Of a stretch of DNA of 64,000 bases, positions 49,912 to 58,724 are shown piece by piece. Position numbers and translations under genes: made by a program. The first letter of the stretch is position 1; the number at the start of each line of letters is the position of its first letter. The DNA comes from Kiritimatiellaeota bacterium B1221 (GTDB taxonomy: Bacteria; Verrucomicrobiota; Kiritimatiellia; SS1-B-03-39; UBA6053): NCBI GenBank assembly GCA_029269125.1, contig JARHXX010000005.1:144652-208651 (forward strand), given 5' to 3'. The notes below the pieces were generated by a model. That model worked only from the letters and a program-made list of their open reading frames with translations. It was not told where the DNA came from and searched no databases.

Positions 49912-50778
49912 TTACCAGTCGCCCATAAAGACGTTCATGCCGTTGTTGGAGGCTTTTTTGTAAACCAATTCCAGGGCATCGAGGAAACGCTCTTCTCCGC
50001 GCCACATCGGAAAGTGTCCGAGATGTTTGGAGAGGGAGCCGGGACTGGGGGGGATCCGGATATCACCGAGATTGTCTTCGTTGACGTTTCCACCATTCCA
50101 GAAGTGGGTCACTTCGTTGGTGAAGGGGCGTCCGACTTCGCGGGGGCCGCTGTGCAGTTCGAGATCCAGGTAGGTGGCTTTTTTGCGTCCGCGTTTAACG
50201 CTGGAACCGATATCGCAAATCAATTTTTCGCGTTCGAGGCCGCGCAGGCGCATGAACAGAAAGGGATCCCGGTCAAACTCTTCGGCCAAAATATAATAGA
50301 CCGCGATGATATGACGGCAGAGGCCGCTGCCACCACATTGGCAGGAGGTTTCCAAATCATCGATGTTCACGGGGAAGAGCGAGATGCCCTGTTCTTCGAA
50401 CACTTCTTCGATGGATTCGGGCATTTGACCCGAAAGTAATTTGGCGGCAAAAATGGCTTGGCTGGAAAGAATGGTGGACAGTTTTTCCCACTGTTTTTTC
50501 GGCGCGGCCTTAAATTTGATTTCTACCTTCAGGGGTTTCTTTTTGGAGCCCTGAACGGTGGCGGAAACGGTTCCGTTTTCGATTTTGAGTGCAAGCACCT
50601 GACCGGCCTGTGCATAGGCGCGTCCGCGGGGGAGTTCTGCACCCATGTAATGATTTTCCAAAACCGCCATCCAGCGTTTGGTCCACCAATTTTTACCGAC
50701 TTTTCGGCTTTTGGTTTGTGCGCGAATCCCACCGTGAGCGGTGAGGGGTCTTGATCCTCGTGATTGAGTTTCTGGCAT
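49912..50778 (-). CDS. SWIM zinc-finger protein, partner of SNF2 helicase
   Basis: 288 residues from ATG 50778 (PETQSRGSRPLTAHGG). Central SWIM motif CQCGGSGLCRHIIAVYYILA (CxC...CxH) at about residue 148. The N-terminal WWTKRWMAVLE and the long C-terminal part are typical of the bacterial SWIM gene that is paired with an SNF2 ATPase. It follows the helicase gene by 34 bp and is cotranscribed. Confidence 0.88.
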   Translation of the reverse strand: MPETQSRGSRPLTAHGGIRAQTKSRKVGKNWWTKRWMAVLENHYMGAELPRGRAYAQAGQVLALKIENGTVSATVQGSKKKPLKVEIKFKAAPKKQWEKLSTILSSQAIFAAKLLSGQMPESIEEVFEEQGISLFPVNIDDLETSCQCGGSGLCRHIIAVYYILAEEFDRDPFLFMRLRGLEREKLICDIGSSVKRGRKKATYLDLELHSGPREVGRPFTNEVTHFWNGGNVNEDNLGDIRIPPSPGSLSKHLGHFPMWRGEERFLDALELVYKKASNNGMNVFMGDW

Positions 50779-50812
50779 GATGATTCCGTCTTTTCGTTTT
50801 AAAAGCAAGGGG

Positions 50813-53800
50813 TTATTCGCCGATGGCGTCTTTCTGAAGCTGGAAGAGGTTTCTCAGGTCATCGGTCGAGAGTTCGGTCAACCAGCCTTCGTCACTGCCC
50901 ACGATACTGTCGGCCACGCCTTTTTTGTGGTCGATCATTTCGTCGATGCGTTCTTCCAGGGTGCCGGTGCACAGGAATTTGTGAATCTGCACGTTTTTGG
51001 TTTGTCCGATACGGTATACCCGGTCGGTCGCCTGATCCTCCACCGCGGGATTCCACCAGCGGTCATAGTGGAACACGTGGTTCGCACGGGTCAGGTTCAA
51101 ACCGGTACCCCCCGCTTTAAGCGAGAGTACAAAAATATGCGGACCGTTGGGATCTTCCTGGAAGCGTTCGACCATTTGGTCACGCGCTTTTTTGGGGGAG
51201 CCCCCGTGGAGGAAGATGACTTCGCGGCCAAAGGTTTCCTGCAAATGCTGCTGCATGATTTTACCCATTTCAACGAACTGGGTGAAAATCAGGGCGCGCT
51301 CATCCACTTCGATAATCTCTTCGAGCATTTCGGTGAGACGGGCGAGTTTCCCGCTGCGTTCCATGTAATTTTTCTTTTCGCTAAGGTACTGAGCAGGGTG
51401 ATTGCAGATCTGTTTCAGTTTGGTCAAGGTGGCGAGCACCAGACCTTTGCGCTGAATACCGTCGGTGGATTCGAGTGCGGTTTCCACATCGTTGACCAGG
51501 TTCTGATATAAGGCGGCCTGTTCCTTGGTGAGGTTACAGTAGACTTTCATCTCCATCTTGCCGGGCAGGTCTTTGATGATGGTCTTGTCGCTTTTCAGAC
51601 GGCGGAGGATGAAGGGACCACTCAGTTTTTTGAGGCGGTCGATCACATCCACGTCCCGGTTGGCCTGAATGGGCAACAGGAAGTTCTTTTTAAAATCCGC
51701 CTGGGTGCCGAGGAAGCCCTGGTTCAGGAATTCCATAATGGACCAGAGGTCGCCCACATTGTTTTCAATCGGGGTACCGGTGAGGGCCACGCGGTACTCG
51801 GATTTAATGGCACGTGCGGAGCGGGCCTGTTTGGTTTTGGGATTCTTGATGTTTTGGGCCTCGTCCAAGATAGTGCCGGCCCAGTCGATGGTCTTGAGAA
51901 TCTCAATATCCCGGTGCAGCAGGGAGTAGCTGCTGATGATAATGGAGTATTTTTCCGCATCCTTTTTGAAGGCCGCGCCTTTGTTCCGGTTGACACCGTG
52001 GTGAACCAGGGTGGGAAGATCCGGGGTGAATTTGGCGGCTTCTTTCTGCCAGTTACCGGTAAGAGAGGTGGGGCAGATTATGAGATAGGGTTTACGGTTT
52101 CCGTTTTCCCAGTCCTGCTGAATGAGGGTGAGGGCCTGAATGGTTTTACCCAGACCCATATCGTCCGCGAGACAGGCACCGAGTCCCCATTGTTTGAGGA
52201 AAGCGAGCCAGGAGTATCCGCGCAGCTGATACGGGCGCAAATCCCCTTTGAAGCCGTCGGGGACGGGTAATTCTTCGAAGGTGGAGGATCCGTCGAGTTG
52301 TTTGAGGAAATCTTCCACCCAACCCGAGGCTTCAATGCCGTCGAACTTAAATTCTTCCGGAGATTTTGCAGAGCCGAGGGCCATTTGGACCACATCACGG
52401 AGGGAGGCTTTGGCTTTATGTTCTGAGGAAGTGAGGCTCATGGCCCGCTCGATTTCTTTTTCACCGAGCTGGATCCAGTGACCGCGCATTTGAACCAGCG
52501 GGACTTGGGACTTGGCCAGGGATTCAAGTTCTTTCCGGGAAACTTTTTCACCGCCGAGGGTGACCTGCCAATCAAATTCGAGCACGTGGTCCAGGCTGAA
52601 AGTGGTTCCTTTCTTGGCCTTTTTACCGGTATTTGTGCCTTTGAGGATGGCTTTGGTGCCCAGGCGCTGTTTGGAGCCCTGATGGGTCCACCAGCCGGGG
52701 GTAATGGCCCCGAAGCCTGCCTGCTCGAGAGCCAGCACGCGGTCGGTCAAAAATTCGTAGGCGCCATCTGTGTCCAGGGGGTATCCCACCGGGGCATCCT
52801 GATGCAGGCTTTCCTCAATGCGGGGGCAGATGGTGCTGGCCATTCCCAACGAGGAGAGCAGAAATTCTTTGGCATCAAACAGGTCACTGTTGAGTACGCT
52901 GGCTTCGGCTGCGGTGGGGCTCCACACATGTTCGGAGGGAATCAACAATTCGGGATCGTTGTAACTTTGCAGGTAGAAGACCACTTTCCATTTTGCATTG
53001 GCGGAATCCTGCCCTTCTTTGAGGCGCGGGGGTTCCTCCAGCTTCAGGCAGAGCCGGAAGGGGGTATTGGTGGAAAGGGAAATGGGTTTGCGCCATTGAC
53101 GGACCTGACGGAAAAGTTCTTCAAGGTCTTCTTTTTCATCCGGCAGCATGGGTTCTTCGGTCACCAGGGCGTTCAGCCAGTGATCGTGCATGCTGTCAAA
53201 TTCGGTGCCGGGATCTTCGAGGAAGCTTTTGGGCCAACTGGACTGCTGTTGGGTAAAGATGGAATAACGGGCCAAATAATCCACAATCTGGGTAATCAGG
53301 CCTTTCACCATGGTGGCCGGATACAATTGAGGCATTTCGGTTTCGGCACCGATTTTCTGCATGCATCCACAAGCGTGGGGCATGGCTTCGATGAGTTCGT
53401 TCAGGTAATCGAGATCGCTGCCCAGGAAAATGGGTTCCCAGAGGGCCTCCATTTCACCTGCCGCGGTTTTTTCGAGTCCGGGGAGGTATTCCTGACGGGC
53501 AACCAGTCCACCGGAGAAGCGCATGACCCGGGTCCAGAAAGTGAGATCGTTTCCGCCCATGACTCCAGAGCTTAAGAGTTCTTTGCCCACAAATGCGGCC
53601 AGGAAGCCAATGGTGCCTTCGAGGGGAAGGGTGAGGGTGGTGACTTTCCAGGGTTGAAAGGTGACGTCCCGGTGTGCCACCGGATTTTTACTTAACAGGG
53701 GACTGGAAGCGATGGCGGTGCTACCGGATGTGGGCAGCCAGACGGTTCGCATTTCAGGCTCTTGCCGACGAATGGAACGATCGAACAAGGTTTCACAAAG

Positions 53801-53953
53801 AATTTCCTTGAGCGTGTCTTCCCCTGCGTCATAAGGAAAAAGTGCCGGGGTTTTCTTGCCCCTGTTTTTGGACGCGCCTTCAAGGTCGTCCACGGGCTTT
53901 TCGCCCCAAATATGTAGTTGGTGATCCGCGTAACTCGCGTGCAATATTATCAT
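50813..53953 (-). CDS. SNF2/SWI2-family DNA-dependent ATPase (HepA/RapA-like group)
   Basis: 1046 residues. The N-terminal 550 residues carry the bacterial SNF2_N extension. Motifs: I in LADDMGLGKTIQA (near 595), II LDEAQNIKN (near 697), III ALTGTPIENN, V SLKAGGTGLNLTRAN, VI ATDRVYRIGQTKNV. Such enzymes remodel protein-DNA complexes using ATP; the SWIM partner may guide it. No restriction or defence genes are adjacent, so a housekeeping role is more likely than defence. Confidence 0.93.
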   Translation of the reverse strand: MIILHASYADHQLHIWGEKPVDDLEGASKNRGKKTPALFPYDAGEDTLKEILCETLFDRSIRRQEPEMRTVWLPTSGSTAIASSPLLSKNPVAHRDVTFQPWKVTTLTLPLEGTIGFLAAFVGKELLSSGVMGGNDLTFWTRVMRFSGGLVARQEYLPGLEKTAAGEMEALWEPIFLGSDLDYLNELIEAMPHACGCMQKIGAETEMPQLYPATMVKGLITQIVDYLARYSIFTQQQSSWPKSFLEDPGTEFDSMHDHWLNALVTEEPMLPDEKEDLEELFRQVRQWRKPISLSTNTPFRLCLKLEEPPRLKEGQDSANAKWKVVFYLQSYNDPELLIPSEHVWSPTAAEASVLNSDLFDAKEFLLSSLGMASTICPRIEESLHQDAPVGYPLDTDGAYEFLTDRVLALEQAGFGAITPGWWTHQGSKQRLGTKAILKGTNTGKKAKKGTTFSLDHVLEFDWQVTLGGEKVSRKELESLAKSQVPLVQMRGHWIQLGEKEIERAMSLTSSEHKAKASLRDVVQMALGSAKSPEEFKFDGIEASGWVEDFLKQLDGSSTFEELPVPDGFKGDLRPYQLRGYSWLAFLKQWGLGACLADDMGLGKTIQALTLIQQDWENGNRKPYLIICPTSLTGNWQKEAAKFTPDLPTLVHHGVNRNKGAAFKKDAEKYSIIISSYSLLHRDIEILKTIDWAGTILDEAQNIKNPKTKQARSARAIKSEYRVALTGTPIENNVGDLWSIMEFLNQGFLGTQADFKKNFLLPIQANRDVDVIDRLKKLSGPFILRRLKSDKTIIKDLPGKMEMKVYCNLTKEQAALYQNLVNDVETALESTDGIQRKGLVLATLTKLKQICNHPAQYLSEKKNYMERSGKLARLTEMLEEIIEVDERALIFTQFVEMGKIMQQHLQETFGREVIFLHGGSPKKARDQMVERFQEDPNGPHIFVLSLKAGGTGLNLTRANHVFHYDRWWNPAVEDQATDRVYRIGQTKNVQIHKFLCTGTLEERIDEMIDHKKGVADSIVGSDEGWLTELSTDDLRNLFQLQKDAIGE

Positions 53954-54188
53954 GCCGGGTAATACCTGTGTTGATCTCTGGGAGTTGGAATCCCTTTCTT
54001 AATTCAGGCTTGGGATTGTAACAGATTTTTTCTTGATTACGATTACTTTTCTGACATTTTTTTACCCTTAATCGGCTTTAATAACTAAATATATTTAATT
54101 TAAATCCTGAAATAGACGAAGTATAGGCTTGCTTTCCGTCTTCTGTCATCTTCGGTCCCTTTTACGGCTAAGCCTGCAATTTACTAAT

Positions 54189-55292
54189 TTAGTCTTTTTT
54201 GGGAAAAGTTATCTTCTTGTTCATCCCTGATATTTCGACCGCCCCTCCCATCTCCAGTCCTTTCATTCCAATCAGAATGTAAGAACTTCGATACGGCAAT
54301 CGCAGAATCCCTTTCTGGGCGCCCAGGCGATACAAGGAACTTTGGGTGCTGCCGGTAAAACGTCGGGTGGCATCGTCCCGTACAGCAATCACCACCAGAG
54401 CTCCATAAGGTAAATCACCGATGGCCGCACTGAGACGAACACTCTCTTCCTGTTCGGCATAGGTGTCAAAAGTATCTTCTAATAGGATCTCCCCGTCATG
54501 ATACGCGACCATGGCCAATCCTCTGTATCCGGAACAGACCGGATGATTGCCGATTTGGATATGGGAGGATGGGGTGGCGAAAAAACCGCTGGATTCGGCT
54601 TTTATCCCTTTTAAATAGGCCTGAAAAGCGGGGTTGTCCGCCTGGAATGGAAAAGCGGCGTCTGGTGGGGGGATGGGACCTTTAGGATCAAAGGAGGCAA
54701 ATTTCTTTTCCCGCTCCTGCTGAACTCTTTTCGCATATTCCGTGATCGTAAGTTTTTTAATTCTGGCTTGTAGCTGGTCATCTACTTTAGACTTTATTAA
54801 CTTTTTCCGCAGATCCCGGGTGATGACAGCCTCATCGATACGATCTAACTGAACCAACCGGATTTGAAGCTTCTCCATTTTTTCTAATGCATTTTCCCGG
54901 TTTTCTTCCACTTTCTCCACCGCGGATGATTGCATGTTCTCCCATGAACCTGCGGTGGTGAGGAATAATTCTTTGACCGGACCAGGGAATTCTAAGGGTT
55001 CTTTCAAAATTCCTAACCAGTTTTCTTCCAATTGATCCAGGCGTCGGATGGTGCTGTGGGTCCAGAGCATTACATGGAGGTTGCTCTCCTGTTTTGCATG
55101 ATATTCCAGTTTCAGCAATGCTGAGGTTAATTGCGCTTTTAACTTATTTTTCTTCTCCTGCAAAGTTTGCTGAAGCTCCTTTCTCGATTCCCGGTGTGCA
55201 TCCAGTAATGCTTGTGCGGTGGGTAGCCGTTCTGCGGTGATGCGTTGAGCGAACAATAGGAATAAGCCGAACTTCAGGATTTTACTTTTCAT
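54189..55292 (-). CDS. Secreted coiled-coil plus beta-domain protein
   Basis: 367 residues with signal peptide (ILKFGLFLLFAQRITAER). Helical coil at about 25-200 (HRESRKELQQTLQEKKNKLK), then a beta domain (SSHIQIGNHPVCSGYRGLAM; VVIAVRDDATRRFTGSTQSS). The start overlaps the end of the large lipoprotein gene by 11 bp, so the two are made together. This C-terminal domain resembles the ILEI/FAM3-like domains found in eukaryotes and some bacteria in general style, but I only suggest this weakly. Confidence 0.65.
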   Translation of the reverse strand: MKSKILKFGLFLLFAQRITAERLPTAQALLDAHRESRKELQQTLQEKKNKLKAQLTSALLKLEYHAKQESNLHVMLWTHSTIRRLDQLEENWLGILKEPLEFPGPVKELFLTTAGSWENMQSSAVEKVEENRENALEKMEKLQIRLVQLDRIDEAVITRDLRKKLIKSKVDDQLQARIKKLTITEYAKRVQQEREKKFASFDPKGPIPPPDAAFPFQADNPAFQAYLKGIKAESSGFFATPSSHIQIGNHPVCSGYRGLAMVAYHDGEILLEDTFDTYAEQEESVRLSAAIGDLPYGALVVIAVRDDATRRFTGSTQSSLYRLGAQKGILRLPYRSSYILIGMKGLEMGGAVEISGMNKKITFPKKD

Positions 55293-58200
55293 ACTCAGAC
55301 TCCTTCACTTCCATTAGAAACACTCCCAGGCCCCGTTGAGATACAACATTTCTTAATAAAGGATAGGCTTGTTCGATTTTTCGTAGATGGCTGGGGGAGG
55401 GTGGTTCCGGCATTTTTTCGATTTCAATTTCGAGGATTTTGGAATCTTCCAGGAGTTCAACGCGATGTCTGACCCATTCAGGTGGATCTTCCTCGGGGGT
55501 ATCCGCCGTGGTAAGCAATTCCTTGTCGACGGTATGGGTTAAATGGGTAACATCAACCAAGTGGGGCAAGCGTTGTCGCCAAAAAGCGGGCTTTCCGGGA
55601 ACCCCCAGCACCAGAATTTGAAGATTTCCATTTGTGTTCTCTTGGATGAAACCCATGCATTTTTCAGGGGAGATGTCCTCGACTGAAAGTTTCACTTGAT
55701 ACATTTCGAACGCATTTACTTCGATAATCGGATTTGGCTCCTCCGGTTCAGCCGGCCAAAAAACCAAGTAGGGGCTGTATTTGGAGATGGATTGTTGCCA
55801 GATTTCTGCATCACTGCTAATGAAATACCATCTGTCATATTCGATTTCAATCAACTGACGGAAGGGGAGCTTGCCCATGTAAAATTTTGTACGGGGCACT
55901 GCATTAAAGGCATCAAATTTAGGTTGAAATCCGGGAGGGATGTTGGCCCGAATCCACATGCCCATGACTTCACCTTTAAACGTGCTGCTCCGATTGTAAC
56001 CGACCCGGAGCACTTGCGCGACTTCAGGCATGGGATCGCCAAAATGAAAAATCGTGCTGGTATCCCGCAAGGGGGACACGGCCTCGACTTGTTCCGGGAT
56101 GGCGCCGTGGATTTCTTTAAACGGCGCCCAGCCCGGTGCCCGATCCTGAGTGGCATCCACATTTACATCCAGGGACACATTTCCGGAATAGCGCCAATAG
56201 GCAAAGAAATGCGCCCCCATGGCCATGCGGGACCACCAGGGCGGAGGGGCATATGGGCTGACGGTAAACAGATTTTTGACTTCCTGAATTTGTGAAAACC
56301 CGACGACTTCCGGGGCCTGGATGTTTCGTTTTGTAATATGGTTCTGCGGGCAAAGTTCGAAAAGTTGGATACCTTGAAGGTTAAAAGGAATATTTATCCA
56401 ACCCTCCATATCTTTACCCCTTGCTTCAATTGTTTTGCGTACTGAAACCGTTTCAGGCTTTTTTGTGGTGGACCAGGCGGATCGAACCGAATGGTGTAAC
56501 ACCTGAGTCGGACCCGTCCAGGGTAGGGGTAGCCCTAAATGGACTTTGCGGTCATTTAACCCAATATGATTTCGGACCAGTACCTGTACGGAATCCCGAC
56601 CATTGCTGGCCACGGCCCATGAACTGCGTCCGATCCCAGAATGTTGAGAGTCTGGGGTGAGGTTTGCGGTGCCTTTGAAATGGTCGGGGCCTCCGAAGCG
56701 GTAGAGAAGCTTCAAGTAGTGCCACATCAACCCCGGGGTGTCATCACCTGCCGGAAAAAAAGGGCTTCCGGGGAATCCCCCATGAATGATCAAAGGCTGG
56801 TTGTGCACCATCAGGTAATCAGCGGCTCCGGAAAAGAATTCATCAGCGTGAAACGCTTGTTTATGCCAGTTATATCCCCGGAACAAAGCCTTGAGTTGGA
56901 GGGTTTCTGCAAGGGCGGATGTCAAAGTTTTTAAATCGCTTTCCCCATCAAAATACCGGCGATATTTTAAGGCCTGTTCTAACAACAGGCCGTTAAATGA
57001 TAGCGGATAGCGGGTAATCGTATTCCCATTTAATCCGGGTGTTGCTCCGGAGGTGGAAACAAACAAAGCATTCGGGGCAAGCTGGCGAAAGTTTTCTAGA
57101 TTGTTAGCAGCCAAAAGCTTTCTTGGAATATACCAAGTGTGAATCAAATCTCCAAACAAGTAGAGGGCGCTTTTAAAGGTTTCAGGATTCGCAGAATTTC
57201 GATTTTTAATTTTAACCTCAATAGTAGGCATCATCCCCCGTGAAACCGCCTGTCCCGTTTTCTGCATCCAGGGAGTAAAAGCCTTTGCTAGTTCTGGAGA
57301 TTCAGACTGTAGTTTTTTATAGCGCTTAAGCACTTGTTGCCAATAAATGTGTAAATCTTTATGTGTCCGGGGGGATTTAGACTTTATGAAGTTTGCAGGG
57401 AGAGACTCATTCGATTGTATGGAGGGTAGGATGAGCGTCAGGGTTGTGTTTTTAACCCAGTTGGCATCACGTTTATTCAACCACTGTGCATCTTCCAGGG
57501 ATACATAAAAAGGATTTCCCGCTGTGGGTACAGCATCCACCCATATTGCGTCAAGAGGGATGTCCTGCGTGCCCGTATTTTCCAAAACCAGCAGATTCGA
57601 TTTTGAAGACAACGAAGGGGGAGGAATTGCGGCCTGGGTAATTGTGAAAACGGGAGGGAGCCATCGTTGCCAAAGCAAGTGATCGTTCCACCGTACGGAG
57701 AGTTGACGCTGTTGAAACTTTTCTTTCTCCAGATACTCCTCTTTTATCGTTTCTTTTCCCCCACCTGTGGTCGCAATATTGACCCGATACACGCCTTTGG
57801 GAATGCCTGGCAAGTGAAACACCAAACGTTGATTGGGTTCTATAAACGGAGGTAGATCTTTGGGATCGGAGATGTGCAGGGTGGTGTCAGTTGCCCCCTG
57901 ATTCCGGTATTCTGCGGAAGAAATCACTTCATCTTCTTTACCGGAAGGGCTTCCATTCAAAATGCCGGCCGACCAGAGGGCATTCGGCATCGGAAGGAAG
58001 GGAAAGGGGGTCTCGGGAACGGAGCTTTCAGGTTGCGTAGGTTCAGGCGATGGTTGATTTTGAGTTTGTAAAAATTTCGCAGGTTCGATCGTAGGCAGTT
58101 CCGGCAAATCCGCCCAGTCATCGTTGATCGCAGATTGAGGCAGGGGTTTTTGTGTGGACTCTACTGTCAATTTCGCAGGGTCAAGTTGTTCACTTTGCCA

Positions 58201-58329
58201 AGAATTCGTCTGACTGGATTCCGGGGACGGGCTTTTTTCATTTGTAACTTCTTTCGTGGGAGAACATGAGCAGGTCATGAATACGAATAATACATTCATT
58301 ACAAATAATGTTGTTTTTAACACTGTCAT
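55282..58329 (-). CDS. Large lipoprotein of unknown function
   Basis: 1015 residues from ATG 58329 (other Met starts lie nearby). Lipoprotein signal LFVFMTCSCSPTKE; a Ser/Pro/Gln-rich stretch follows. Body with beta-domains (LVFHLPGIPKGVYRVNIATT) and a central helical alpha/alpha region (LLEQALKYRRYFDGESDLKT) as in glycan-active enzymes, but no catalytic motif I can name. Probably outer-membrane or periplasmic. Coupled to the secreted gene after it. Confidence 0.7.
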   Translation of the reverse strand: MTVLKTTLFVMNVLFVFMTCSCSPTKEVTNEKSPSPESSQTNSWQSEQLDPAKLTVESTQKPLPQSAINDDWADLPELPTIEPAKFLQTQNQPSPEPTQPESSVPETPFPFLPMPNALWSAGILNGSPSGKEDEVISSAEYRNQGATDTTLHISDPKDLPPFIEPNQRLVFHLPGIPKGVYRVNIATTGGGKETIKEEYLEKEKFQQRQLSVRWNDHLLWQRWLPPVFTITQAAIPPPSLSSKSNLLVLENTGTQDIPLDAIWVDAVPTAGNPFYVSLEDAQWLNKRDANWVKNTTLTLILPSIQSNESLPANFIKSKSPRTHKDLHIYWQQVLKRYKKLQSESPELAKAFTPWMQKTGQAVSRGMMPTIEVKIKNRNSANPETFKSALYLFGDLIHTWYIPRKLLAANNLENFRQLAPNALFVSTSGATPGLNGNTITRYPLSFNGLLLEQALKYRRYFDGESDLKTLTSALAETLQLKALFRGYNWHKQAFHADEFFSGAADYLMVHNQPLIIHGGFPGSPFFPAGDDTPGLMWHYLKLLYRFGGPDHFKGTANLTPDSQHSGIGRSSWAVASNGRDSVQVLVRNHIGLNDRKVHLGLPLPWTGPTQVLHHSVRSAWSTTKKPETVSVRKTIEARGKDMEGWINIPFNLQGIQLFELCPQNHITKRNIQAPEVVGFSQIQEVKNLFTVSPYAPPPWWSRMAMGAHFFAYWRYSGNVSLDVNVDATQDRAPGWAPFKEIHGAIPEQVEAVSPLRDTSTIFHFGDPMPEVAQVLRVGYNRSSTFKGEVMGMWIRANIPPGFQPKFDAFNAVPRTKFYMGKLPFRQLIEIEYDRWYFISSDAEIWQQSISKYSPYLVFWPAEPEEPNPIIEVNAFEMYQVKLSVEDISPEKCMGFIQENTNGNLQILVLGVPGKPAFWRQRLPHLVDVTHLTHTVDKELLTTADTPEEDPPEWVRHRVELLEDSKILEIEIEKMPEPPSPSHLRKIEQAYPLLRNVVSQRGLGVFLMEVKESEYEK

Positions 58330-58347
58330 ATAAAAGACATATAACAT

Positions 58348-58724
58348 TTATGAAAAACATAATAGTTTTATTATATGATTAAATAATGGGTTTGAAGAAA
58401 GCTGTAGTTCAAAGAACTCCACGAACAGTCATGGTTGACTCATAAGGGCGAATTAAATTATTTGTAGACGAAGTTATAAGATGTATACCAAGTCTACTCT
58501 GGTTATAATATTTGGTTATTTTCGTTTTTTGTTGATCTTTTTTACGAAATTAAATCGAATACAAATATTACCTATGGTGCGTATATGGGATATTATGCAT
58601 ATGAATATGTATTATATTTCTACAAATAAGATAAACTTCAAAAATATATAAAAAATATATTTCCTATTAATATAAAATAACTCATGGGTTGATTTCGTTG
58701 TAATTTATATAGGTCTGATAATTA
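58348..58724. other. AT-rich intergenic region between divergent secreted-protein genes
   Basis: About 380 bp with no gene on either strand, far richer in A/T than the preceding 50 kb. TTGACT at 58435-58440 is the best -35-like word seen but has no matching -10. Probably contains both divergent promoters. Confidence 0.5.

Noticed and set aside
50813..53953. SNF2 helicase plus SWIM protein as a phage-defence system
   Set aside because: No nuclease, methylase or other defence gene lies nearby; the neighbours are secreted proteins and a shared terminator, so a general chromatin-type role is simpler.
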